A DNA stretch of 64,000 bases from Priapulus caudatus (lineage: Eukaryota > Priapulida > Priapulimorpha > Priapulimorphida > Priapulidae). Made by a program: the position numbers and the translations under genes. The DNA is taken from positions 7,958 to 71,957 of the forward strand of contig NW_014577664.1 of assembly GCF_000485595.1 (NCBI RefSeq). The letters run 5' to 3'. Positions 46,801 to 55,408 of this stretch are shown here, piece after piece; within the stretch, counting starts at the first letter, position 1; each line of letters opens with the position of its first letter. The notes below the pieces were generated by a model. The model was not told the DNA's origin and ran no database searches. It saw nothing but the letters and a program-made list of their open reading frames with translations.

Positions 46801-49800
46801 TACCCGTTCGTATTTTCTCGAGCGAGAATCTTTCAAATGACTTCGCAATCGTTACTCACCTTCTTGAAATATCCACCGTGTAAACGCATGTGTCCGTTTA
46901 GCGCTGGAACGTTCTTGAACTTTCGACGGCAGATTATGCACTCAACTGGCTTTATCGGAATTTGACCCGAACCCTGGAACGATCAGGAACATGACATTAA
47001 TGAGTCACCTTATTCGAAGAGCATCAGACTACAGACAGAGTCAGACAGACCATGCCGATTCTTATCAAGCCTTCGTGACTGTCTACTGCTTGCTTCTTAC
47101 TGCTACCACGGAGTATCCCCATTGTAATGCGGTGATTGGGGCCGATAAAAATTGGATCGTCTACAATGTGGGATCACGTTATAGCAGGGGAATCGAGTTT
47201 AAAAGAGTAATTACAGTGAAAAAAGAGAAGAGAAAAGGGATACAGGTGACGATGACGTTAAGACTGAAGTAGTATTAGTGTGGAACACATCATAGCGCAG
47301 TTATATTGTACTAGCACTACCACTACCATTACTACTTCATTAGGAAACGTCTATGACTCTGTGAGCAGAGACTTGCTTTATACCACTTATTATTGTATAT
47401 TTATTATTATCGTAGTCTGGTGTGATGTAACAACGAGGACATCCTCGTGACGTATAATGATTAAACTGAAGCGATAAGTTTGTTATATCATCTATGAATT
47501 TTTACTTTAAGATTAACTCTTTTTTTTTTACATTCATGAGGACATATTTCATCGCCTTCAATACCTAGGCGGGAGCTGCTGCATCAGGGAGACAGGCCAC
47601 TATCGCCGACGCAAAGTCATTATCTTCACATTTCCACAGACGGTCACGAAATTCCCTCGCCTCACCCTTGAAGTAGCACAGACACAGACAAACGAGACAG
47701 GAAGGCATCTCGGGTCAGTGCCCTGTCAGCACACATGACACACCCAGCCCCATGCATCCTACGCAGTTTCCTCCCCCCTCCTCTCCGCCTCCTTCCCCCT
47801 CCTCTCCCCACTCCGCCGCCTTCCCCCTCCTCTCCCCTCTCTGCCTCCTCTCCCCTCCTCCTCCTTCCCTCTCCTTTCTCTGCCTCCTTCCCGCTCGCCC
47901 CTCCGCCCCCATGCACGCATTAACGCGCGCGCACGCACCCACAGTCGCGTCGTCTGCTCGGCCGGGCCCGCGAAGGGGGCGCCGGCGTTGAAGAAGTAGT
48001 TCTGCTGGCCTCCGGGCGCCGGTGCGTACTGGATCTTCGACTCTACGTACGAGGAATGGTTGCTGACTTTGCCGCCCTGGCCGCTGTAGGGAGGTGAGGT
48101 AGGTGAGATCGGCTCCACAGAGGGGTTGCTGGACATCATCACCTGCAAGACAACAGAGGCCGGGGGTCAGCGGACGGACACAAAATGGACATGAATAACC
48201 CCCCCCCCCATACACACACAGTGTGCGTGCAGTGATCTGATGTGTTCCATCTAAATACAATGATCTTATACGTTCCACCTGCACACTGATCTTATACGTA
48301 CTGCCTGCGTGCGGTGATTTGATATGTTCCACCTAAATACACGCTGCGAGCGGTTATGCATCATACTTGACGCCTTGGATCATCTATGCTTGTGGATTGT
48401 ACCGAAGATGCATTTTACCACCATTACAATCTTATATGTTCCACCTAAATACACGCTGCGAGCGGTTATACATCATACTTGACGCCTTGGATCATCTATG
48501 CTTGTGGATTGTACCGAAGATGCATTTTACCACCATTACAATCTTATATGTTCCACCTAAATACAANNNNNNNNNNTGTTCCACCTAAATACAATGATCA
48601 TGTTCCACCTACACATTGATCTTATATGTTCCACCTACACACTGATCTTATATGTTCCACCTACACAATGATCTTATATGTTCCACCTACACACTGATCT
48701 TATATGTTCCACCTACACATTGATCATATATGTTCCACCTACACACTGATCTTATATGTTCCACCTACACCCTGACCCTGTATGATCGCCTGCATGCAGC
48801 GACCTTGAATGTTCTGCCTAAATACAATGATCATGTATGTTCCACCCACACACTGAAATATGTTCTGCCTGCGTGCAGTGATCGTATATGTTCCACCTAA
48901 TACAGCGATCCTGTATCTTCCACCCACACGACGACCCTGTATGTTCCGCCCACACGCTGCACCGCTATGTTCCACATACACGGCGACGACCTGATCTCGC
49001 TCGCTCACTAAACAGCTCGTCGCATGTATACGAGACACCTACACGCCGACGTTACACGCTTCGCCGCACATCTACAATGACAGGCAGCGCGTGTCCCGCC
49101 TACGCACACGGCTGGGTCGGCTGTATTCTGCCTGCGTGGACTGATTGTCTGTGGGAGTGCTGCTGCTGCGAGGCGCCCACGCGCACCTGCACGCCACGTC
49201 AATAACGGCTGGGCCGCGACACTGCAGACGACACTGCGCGCGCGTTCGTGAAGTGATCTCGCTCGCTGTTTTACGTGTACTGTGCGGACGAAGCGAGGCG
49301 AGATCGAGAACAGGAGAAACGCTCGGTCTCTCTGGGAGCGACAACGAGAGGTTTCCCACGCTGAGGGTAGGGTGGGTACCTGTTTGGTAGCGAAATAAAC
49401 CCGTGGGGGAGGGGAGGGTGACACATTCAATAGGTGGTCGAGTCTTCTGGGAAGGCTTGAAATGAAGAATGTGGGCAACTGACGTACACTCGTGACACCG
49501 TACACTCGTGACACCGAGTGGCTCACTGCAGCTTAGTCTACCTCGGTGACTATTACTAAACAGTTTTTTTTATTTCGCACTGCAATAACACCGCTCGATA
49601 AAAATAGCCCATTTTTGTCCCTTTAGGCAGAAAGGGGAAAAAATATGTGCGTCAAGCAAAGTTCACCTGCACTGTGGTCATTTGCTTACACACATGTTGC
49701 TACAATGTTATCACGAACACACGTACTACATATATACTATTACTGCATAGACACATAAACTACATAGTTCATGTGATCTCGATTTTATTCATTCAACACA

Positions 49801-51811
49801 CAAACGTAGATAATGACAAACTAAACATGGTAAGACTAATTACATTGCTAGTATCTCGTAGGACGATTAGAAATGGGTGGGTGGCCATGAGGAAAAACGT
49901 GACGCAGATCCACTGCCACTAACCCGTGCTTGTTTGACCAGTTTATCACACGATCGGATGGTGATCGAGCTATAAAATCGAGCTAAAAGACGAAAACCAT
50001 GATTAAATAATAAGCGGGACATCGCATCGTTCACACTAACGCGATTCCGATCTATTCTCTTACGTCAACAAAGAGTGTGAAATCGCGCGCGATGGGGGTG
50101 GGTTGGTAGAGGGCGCTACCTGTGATGGCTGGATCGGAATCCCCGTCTCGTTGAGCGTCTGGTGGTGGTGGTTCTCCAGATGTCGCCGCAGCGACCTGTT
50201 GTCACAGTAGCTCTTGTTGCAGCCCTCAAAGTGGCACTGGAACGGCTTCTGCGAGCGATGCGTCAGCAGATGCCCGTTGCTATGGCAACAAGAGAACGAC
50301 GATTACCCTCCAGGCAGCTCACGTTCGGCGTGCACTCCCACGCGGTCGCAGCATGTGATGTAACTGATACTCAATACAGGCAAGACAGGCGTGGGTGGGT
50401 GGGTGCGTTGGGTGGATATTATGGGTGGGGGGAGTTGACACCGGCAAACTGCAAACTCATACACAGGTGCGCTCTCCGACATCCGACTTGCAGCGCCGCA
50501 CTCCCGCCGACGATGACGAGGAGGCGTTGCCTTGGCAACGCAACGTCACATCGTTTGCGGACGTGCGTCCTCAACGCCGAGCCGACCTCCCGGCACCACT
50601 AGCTGCACCACTTTGTCACTACTTCTTAAAGTGATTACGTCACCGTAAATAGTTAAAGTAAAAAAAAATCACAAAATGTAAGTAATTCTGTTCACTTTTT
50701 ATGGTTAAATTGTTGCATTATACTTCTTATTTTACTATATTGTTTCGATGTAAACATACACTCGTGACTCATACATAGCCCATAGCAAGCAATTAATGTC
50801 AGGATCATAATATCAAATCGTCCAAGTTTTTTGGATTTTTAACTAGTTGAGAAACAATCTTATCAGGTAAGAATTTGACGATGCATTTGGTCCCATTAGT
50901 ACTTACTTTTAATGTAAAAAAATGGGAACAAAATTTTTACAAATGTACACCATAGAAAATTCGTGACGCAGTCAATTTAAAGGTGAAGTGATTCGCGTTT
51001 ACAACCCTGTTTGAGAAGTAAAGGGTCACCGAACCGACAGGCATGCCAGCAAATGTACATTTCGTGTTCGTTTCAAATCGAGTAATAAAAAAATGAGAAT
51101 AGCTGAAAAAACAAACTGGTTTTGCCCCAACATGATATTAGTCGGAACCACGGCAACTTTGGCCCAATATCTCCCGCATGAGCTCCCGGGAGTTCTTTCC
51201 CTCTTGAACATGTCTCGAACGCGGTCTTATTTCATGACAGTATTTCATTATCAGAACTGACCAACTTAGAGGAAGGTGCCTTCCCCATAGGTACGTAGGC
51301 ACCCTGGCAGCTGCACGAGTAACTGAAGGATTGGCAGTGTTACTGAAGAACCAAAGGTTGTCACTCGCGGTGCAGTCTCGGTATCCTTGTGGGTGCCTGC
51401 TCTTACCTAGCTATTTCCTCGTTGTTATGCTAACCTGACTAGTCCCTCTCTGTTAACCAAACCTTGCTGCTTCTCTACCTGTTTCTCTAACCTAGCTAGT
51501 CCCTCTCTGTTAACCAAACCTTGCTGCTTCTCTACCTGTTTCTCTAACCAGGCTAGTCACTCCTCGCCACTGTAACCTTGCTGTTTCCCTCCCTGTTACT
51601 CTAGCACGACTTCCCTCCCTGTTACTCTAGCATGAGACTTCCCTCCCTGTTACTCTGACTTGCTGTTTTCCTTCCAGTTACTATAACCAGGCTAGTCACT
51701 CCTCGCCACTGTAACCTTGCTGTTTCTCTCCCTGTTACTCTAGCCCGACTGTTGCAGTTCAAATGTTCGAACGCAGTAAAATGAGACAAGACCGTGTGTG
51801 GATGGGCGGGG

Positions 51812-51845
<34 letters not shown>

Positions 51846-52060
51846 AGCAGTGCACTAACTAGCTAGCTAACTAACTAGCTGCGCGCAGCATCGTCGCGCA
51901 AGGTCGTAGTTCGTCGGCATACTTACAGGTGGTCCTGCCTCTTGAAGGCCTTCGGGCAGATGTTGCAGAGATACTTGCGCTCATTGCTGTGCGTCAGCTT
52001 GTGCTTGGCCAGGGCACTCGAGTTGCTGAACTGCTTGCCACACACCTGGCACTGCTGGAT
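38088..52060 (-). CDS. TRERF1/ZNF541/MIDEAS-family C2H2-ELM2-SANT corepressor (5' exons missing)
   Basis: Fourteen minus-strand exons: 52060-51927, 50279-50120, 48142-47939, 46973-46860, 45878-43922, 43351-43111, 42758-42709, 42420-42337, 41362-41259, 40904-40829, 40533-40445, 39950-39693, 39066-38977 and 38172-38088. All junctions but the last are phase-consistent. They encode about 1215 codons: four C2H2 fingers, a long disordered segment ending in the family motif PPYTPPPMLSPVRSGSGLF, an acidic exon, an ELM2 domain, a SANT domain and a fifth finger at the C-terminus. Vertebrate TRERF1, ZNF541 and MIDEAS share this ELM2-SANT core. MIDEAS and ZNF541 scaffold HDAC1/2 complexes in the nucleus (MIDEAS with DNTTIP1 as MiDAC); the ELM2-SANT part recruits the deacetylase. 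With five fingers split four plus one it resembles ZNF541 most and may be the single invertebrate ancestor of the three. The start codon and any 5' exons were not found. Confidence 0.93.
38977..39066 (-). CDS. Exon with first half of zinc finger 5
   Basis: QEPLRPSSTASSTSGPPVMI then YVCEYPDCNA, giving the C-x4-C of a C2H2 finger. A CAGCAG acceptor permits two start choices. It begins in the phase left by the SANT exon. The donor is GCT|GTAAGC. Confidence 0.75.
39430..39690. repeat. (ACGC)n microsatellite abutting a splice donor
   Basis: ACGCACGCAC with CTCACTCAC variants for about 260 bases. On the coding (minus) strand the donor GTGTGTGCGCGCG lies at its edge. Long His/Thr/Arg ORFs on the plus strand are artefacts. 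Confidence 0.9.
39693..39950 (-). CDS. SANT exon 2 and following acidic segment
   Basis: VGTKTVKECIAFYYLWKKVC supplies SANT helix 3 (KTV.EC..FYY.WKK is the family signature). A basic stretch KRLRLIRRKKEQ, FYNLRSRAPP and an acidic DDLLKLEDNLSECEEIDYRD follow, ending MLDHLLLE. The donor GAG|GTGTGTGCGCG sits at the edge of a long ACGC microsatellite (39430-39690). Confidence 0.94.
40445..40533 (-). CDS. SANT exon 1
   Basis: ETEQWSSEEIESYYHAMCKC then DKDFFRIAEE. Tryptophan of SANT helix 1 (QW) and the KDFF of helix 2 are in place. GTAAGTA donor. Confidence 0.92.
40778..40826. repeat. (AAT)n microsatellite at a splice donor
   Basis: TAATAATAAT for about 45 bases immediately intronic of the ELM2-SANT junction exon. 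Confidence 0.9.
40829..40904 (-). CDS. ELM2-SANT junction exon
   Basis: EAMSLLMSGNLLLPKSHPLL then TYIYP. This joins ELM2 (EAM.LLM) to SANT; the vertebrate form has ALEMLLL...HPLANYHY. The donor GTATTATATTATTATT merges straight into an (AAT)n tract. Confidence 0.9.
41083..41236. repeat. ~36-bp minisatellite with palindromic cores
   Basis: About four copies of a unit with GAGACAYGCGTCTCATCGCC and CTCTCTGCCGCRCACG. Each core GAGACACGCGTCTC is self-complementary, so a hairpin can form in every unit. It lies directly downstream of the third ELM2 exon. Confidence 0.85.
41259..41362 (-). CDS. ELM2 exon 3
   Basis: ETYLEFACSAGVTGCGRNKE then FALHLLHYTRGDLA. It matches the ELM2 helical segment in which ...ACS...G..N.EFALH.LHE.RG... 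is conserved; the family usually has ALHCLHESRGN. Followed in the intron by a palindromic minisatellite. Confidence 0.9.
41425..41525. repeat. (GT)n/GGGGAGG microsatellite
   Basis: GTGTGTGTGT runs separated by GGGGAGGGGAG and GAGGAGGGG, in an intron of the corepressor gene. Confidence 0.85.
42337..42420 (-). CDS. ELM2 exon 2
   Basis: TMEDALRADDREWLLFDPTC then CTCTDEE. The W in REWLLFDP corresponds to the conserved W of ELM2. Phases 1 and 1. Confidence 0.88.
42709..42758 (-). CDS. ELM2 exon 1
   Basis: HVNIGPQFQAEVPELI, the start of the ELM2 domain (family form: VNIGxxFQAEIPEL). Short 50-base exon with a TTTTTCAG acceptor and GTAAGT donor. Confidence 0.9.
42759..43110. other. Intron upstream of ELM2
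   Basis: No exon or repeat; the sequence is AT-rich without notable structure. Confidence 0.5.
43111..43351 (-). CDS. Poly-glutamate exon upstream of ELM2
   Basis: SGPGVPPHLIKPDGVPLDD opens the exon; then CEEEEEKDVIDRSITIPEV, an uninterrupted Glu run of about 18 and AIPVDPAELEFEPPPETDIQ. The flanking phases (1 and 2) are matched by both neighbours. The run of GAG/GAA codons is a coding microsatellite and so a likely length polymorphism. Confidence 0.88.
43922..45878 (-). CDS. 652-codon disordered exon
   Basis: A single 1957-base exon, very GC-rich and CpG-rich, rich in Pro, Ala, Ser, Asp and Gly, with DDDDDDDGAAGGGG-type runs. It begins DLKPKDPQEPGDTSKPVPP. Near the 3' end is the conserved block RKKKHRPEPIHIPAHVNH, then LRSPRLW, PPYTPPPMLSPVRSGSGLFW and TPKTRSAPVTPRM, which precedes ELM2 in vertebrate relatives. 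The reverse strand shows open frames of up to 278 codons caused only by its GC content. The donor is GCA|GTGAGTG. Confidence 0.9.
45879..46859. other. Intron between finger 4 exon and the disordered exon
   Basis: About 980 bases, AT-rich in the centre (46370-46470 with AATTATTAATAA words), no exon supported. Confidence 0.5.
46860..46973 (-). CDS. Exon with zinc finger 4
   Basis: GSGQIPIKPVECIICRRKFK then NVPALNGHMRLHGGYFKK. The VECxIC...ALNGHMRLHGGYFKK wording is nearly identical to the corresponding finger of vertebrate TRERF1/ZNF541 and is the strongest family signature in the N-terminal half. Phase 0 at both ends. Confidence 0.93.
46974..47938. repeat. Intron with CT-rich low-complexity stretch
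   Basis: The pyrimidine-rich stretch at 47762-47900 (CCTCCTCTCC) reads as GGAG on the coding strand. A short hairpin ACGAGGACATCCTCGT lies near 47431. ORFs of up to 205 residues over the tract are artefacts. Confidence 0.7.
47939..48142 (-). CDS. Linker exon between fingers 3 and 4
   Basis: Starts VMMSSNPSVEPISPTSPPYS and ends AEQTTRLW. It is Ser/Pro/Gly-rich and has no domain. The donor GTGCGTGC opens directly into a GCGTGC and GGAG-rich intron. Phase 0 at both ends, so it could be skipped without frameshift. Confidence 0.8.
48190..48960. repeat. TGATCTTATATGTTCCACCTACACAC minisatellite
   Basis: A ~26-bp unit built around TATGTTCCACCTACACACTG is repeated more than ten times, degenerating outward. 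At 48340-48560 a longer unit of about 109 bp (CACGCTGCGAGCGGTTATgC...GATGCATTTTACC) is duplicated. An assembly gap of ten N (48567-48576) falls inside, so the true length is unknown. Confidence 0.9.
48567..48576. other. Assembly gap (10 N)
   Basis: Ten consecutive N within the tandem array. Confidence 0.99.
49040..50119. other. Intron, no supported exon
   Basis: The CGT/CAC-rich stretch (49080-49320) gives ORFs in several frames but no splice-bounded exon. A tandem GTACACTCGTGACACCG pair occurs near 49485-49517. Confidence 0.45.
50120..50279 (-). CDS. Exon with end of finger 2 and finger 3
   Basis: NGHLLTHRSQKPFQCHFEGC begins the exon and finger 3 is C-x4-C, continuing NKSYCDNRSLRRHLENHHHQ. 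The exon ends TGIPIQPSQ. The acceptor is CCATAG and the donor GTAGCG, a weaker site. The His-rich HHHQ after the third finger is distinctive. Confidence 0.9.
50280..51415. other. Intron, no supported exon
   Basis: Mostly AT-rich sequence from 50640 onward without repeats or motifs. Confidence 0.45.
51430..51745. repeat. ~57-bp tandem repeat
   Basis: The unit CTAGTCCCTCTCTGTTAACC plus AAACCTTGCTGCTTCTCTACC and TGTTTCTCTAAC is nearly identical twice (51438, 51496), then diverges through TCCCTCCCTGTTACTCTAGC units. It is pyrimidine-rich. Confidence 0.85.
51810..51846. repeat. (GCC)n trinucleotide run
   Basis: About eleven GCC triplets; intronic, 80 bases from the donor of the first finger exon. 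Flanked by CTAGCTAGCTAACTAACTAG. Confidence 0.9.
51927..52060 (-). CDS. Exon with zinc fingers 1 and first part of 2
   Basis: It encodes IQQCQVCGKQFSNSSALAKH then KLTHSNERKY and LCNICPKAFKRQDHL. Finger 1 is C-x2-C-x12-H-x3-H and the HSNERKY linker is close to the TGEKPY type. Finger 2 is split: its two Cys are here, its two His in the next exon. The donor is GTAAGTATG. The acceptor at 52061 is TTGCAG in phase 0, so at least one more upstream exon exists. Confidence 0.9.
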
Positions 52061-53130
52061 CTGCAAGCAGCCAAAGTTAAAAGTGAGTTAGACCAGGGTT
52101 GTAGGCGAACATTAGACGTACGTGACATCAGTCATGAGTCACATGTGAGTAGTAGTGGGACACTAAATGTGTAAGTAGTAGGAATCTAGATATGTGAGTA
52201 GCGAGATACTAAACACGCGAGTATTAGGACACTTATATGTGGGTTGTGGATATAGATATTCAAGAGTTTGGTAAGATATGGCTGAAGTATAGGCGAGAGA
52301 TGATCAGCAATGTACATGTAATGTGTTGGCGAGTTGTAGGGTATAGTAGGTTTAGGTGAAATATAAGTAACTTATGACTAGATTACGGCCATTTGTAGGC
52401 GTATTGAGTGACCTGTGAGCTTTATATGCGAGTTTTATGTGACACAAGCACACAATGTGTGAATTACATGATTATACAAAACTGATTTTACACAGCCATT
52501 CAATTCAATTCATGAGCAGGGAGAACGAAGCGCAGTTTCAATATTCATAAATATTGCCAGAGTTTGTTCCTGCAAACCCAGCTTAAAGGACACGTTCTGA
52601 GGTGGTGCGAAACTCAGTCGTCTGTCTATATACACCACGATTCCACATTTTCTTTACATGTACGCCATTACAGTGACGTTTGTCTACGTGTGTCTGTGCA
52701 CAACTGCACGTACGTGCGTACTGAGCACTTTTCTTAATGAGTTTTTCCCGATGCAGCCAACTGTAGACAGCAAGCGGTGAGGAATGTAGGCACAGCCAGG
52801 CCAGCGAGCTATCGACGACTGCAAAACTTGCAGCCATAATTACAATTTTGCACAATGACGCATGTCCGACATAGCGGCTCTGCATGATAAATACCTAGAG
52901 GCTTATGATCAGCGGCTACATGATACAGGAATCGATTGCTGGCTTTCCCCTGCGGAAATATTCATATATCGAATCTACCTGGGAGAGTGCTGTGGGGCAC
53001 GTATGACGTATGATGCTCGTGTGACGTATTTAACGAGGGTTAATAGCCATGAGCAAATGAGAAAAATACAACGATACCAACACGGGAATTTAAGAGATGC
53101 TTTAATTTTGCGAGATACCTGCTGATGTAA
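52061..53130. other. Upstream intron of the corepressor gene
   Basis: No exon was supported. The AGTAGTAGGAATC/ATGTGAGTAG words near 52140-52230 repeat weakly. Confidence 0.4.
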
Positions 53131-53139
53131 CACACCCCA

Positions 53140-53720
53140 CTGATATATCATCTTATCTCATCTCATATCATATCATATTATCATATCATCTCATTCTCTC
53201 TTAAACCAACCTTAATTCACACCAACCCTAATCTCTCATCGTAACCGGGAGATCTCACACTCAAACTCCAAACCCACTCAAATCTGTCCTACCACTATAA
53301 AAATTATTATTTCAACCCCCGCGAAATCTCTCATTTTACCCGGGAAAACTCTCGCTTCACCCACTCAAATCTGTCATACTGCCCCATGAGAAATCTCATT
53401 TCAACTCCGAAATATCTGACATTACGGGCAAAATCTCTCACTAAAATGTTAAATTCTGTACGTCATACCACCATAGAAAAAATCTTATTTCAACCCCCCG
53501 AAATTTCTCATCTTACACGGGAAATCTTTCACGTAACCCACTCAAATCTGTCATACCACCATAGAAAAATATTATATCAACCCCTCAAAATCTCTCACTT
53601 CACCCACTCAAATCTGTCATACTGCCCCAGAAATATCTTTCTCCCCCCTCAACATCTCATTATCAACGAAATTTCCCACTTATCATCAAATCTGTCACCC
53701 CCCCCCCCATATCTCAAACG
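53140..53720. repeat. Degenerate tandem repeat CACTCAAATCTGTCATACCACCATAG
   Basis: AAATCTGTC recurs at intervals of about 55-70 bases, followed by ATACcaCCATAGAAAAA and ATTTCAACCCC. It begins as a TCATATCATATC stretch and ends at a CCCCCCCCC run. Mostly pyrimidine-rich. Confidence 0.75.
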
Positions 53721-53986
53721 GGATCAACGAATCTATCTTGCTATAGTATTCTTCGATTACCACGTGTGCGCGCAGCAGCCGCATGAAAGGAAATCCCGGC
53801 TGTGACGTCACTGCCGGTGCGAGGCCACGCGGCCACCATCCTGCAACGTGCACTGACCTACATCTAGCAATTCCATAATACTCCAGGCAGATATCTCCAG
53901 CGAGGACGTATCAGCGTAACTCTCTAGCTAGCCTAGCATAGACACCGACGAGGATTTCCGTATAGTCAGGCCCACACCGTGTCAGT

Positions 53987-53987
<1 letters not shown>

Positions 53988-54074
<87 letters not shown>

Positions 54075-54087
54075 TGTGGACTTGTGC

Positions 54088-54125
<38 letters not shown>

Positions 54126-54274
54126 GTGCGTGTGCGTGTGCGTGTGCGTGTGCGTGCGTGCGTGTGCGGTGTGCGTGTGCGTGTGTGCGTGTGTGCGTGT
54201 GAGAGAGAGAGAGGGAGAAGGAGAGAGGGAGAGAGGGAGAGAGGGAGAGCAGGGGAGAGAGGGAGAGAGAGAAG

Positions 54275-54307
<33 letters not shown>

Positions 54308-54312
54308 AACAG
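53988..54312. repeat. Compound microsatellite: (GT)n, G35, (TGTGCG)n, (GA)n
   Basis: (GT)n 53988-54071, an unbroken G run at 54090-54124, TGTGCG units to about 54200, and GAGAGG units to about 54312. A pure G run of 35 could form a G-quadruplex; long repetitive ORFs in six frames here are artefacts. Confidence 0.95.
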
Positions 54313-55377
54313 AGACAGACAGACAGCAGCAGGGCCACAGCAGCCCCTGCTGCTGCTGATGACGCCGATGCAGCAGCTGGTGCTGCTGCAGCAATCCCCG
54401 GCCACTTTGTCGCTTCCTTGCAGGCTGCATCGAAGTAAAAATAGCGCCTGTTTAAAGCAGCACGCGTCTGCCGCCCCCGCCCACGCATCGTTAACGCTGG
54501 CTTGTCCGTTTGTTCAACTCTCAGCACGAAAAGCCGACCAGGGCTCGGCGAGCAGTCGCTCGGCAGGAAACGCCGACGCCCGCGCTGTTTATACACACAC
54601 CCGTCCATCCGTCGGCGGCACGTAGCTTCAATCCGCCCGAGACGCCCTCTCCCCCGTGTTTACTTTGTACACCGCTCGCTTCTCTGGCACTCGCAAATAA
54701 CTGGGGTCGGGGTGATGGTCGGGGCGAGGGGTTGGTAGGCGAGAATTAGGGTGGCACCGAAACGCGCGCTATTTCGAGAGCGAAGTGTCTCAAAACATCA
54801 ACATATAGAAAGTCGCACCCTGGTAAAAAATCAGAAGTGGCGGAATAGCTCAGAATTGGGCACAGGAGAAAACTTTACTAAACGCTACATAGTGCTGTCA
54901 GGCACGGTCCGGCTCATATAAATCTCGATTCTCAACCCTATCACCAAACCACAATTTATAGTTATATGATTATTAATAGTATTATTATATTTACAATTAC
55001 GGCCCTAGCAAACACCTGATTTCCCCCTGCCCGTGCTAGCTACGCACTTATATACCCAAGATGGAAACCCACCGAGAAAGGGAGTGGGAGGGGTGGCTCG
55101 CATGTATTCGGGAAAGAATAATACGAAAAAAAGGCGAGACAGATTTCGAGAAAAAATGAAGAAACTATTTAAAACGCATTGAAAACTCGATGGCATCAAA
55201 TGGGCAACCGCTTTGCGGCATTCCGCTAAAGTACACACACCATCGAGCGATACGCTACGAGTATGGTGCCGCGCGGTGCGGTGCGTGGCGGTGTGTGTGC
55301 GTGCGTGCGTGTGTGTGTGCGTGTGTGTGTTGTGTACTTACGTGACGTGCGTGCGTGCGTGTGTGTGTGCACGTGTG

Positions 55378-55408
<31 letters not shown>

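Noticed and set aside
54320-54440. Gln/His-rich upstream exon of the corepressor gene on the minus strand
   Set aside because: An acceptor (GATGCAG) is possible but there is no donor and the sequence is CAG-repeat derived.
53911-54608. ORFs of up to 208 codons over the GT/G/GA tract
   Set aside because: Pure simple-sequence translation, present in several frames on both strands.
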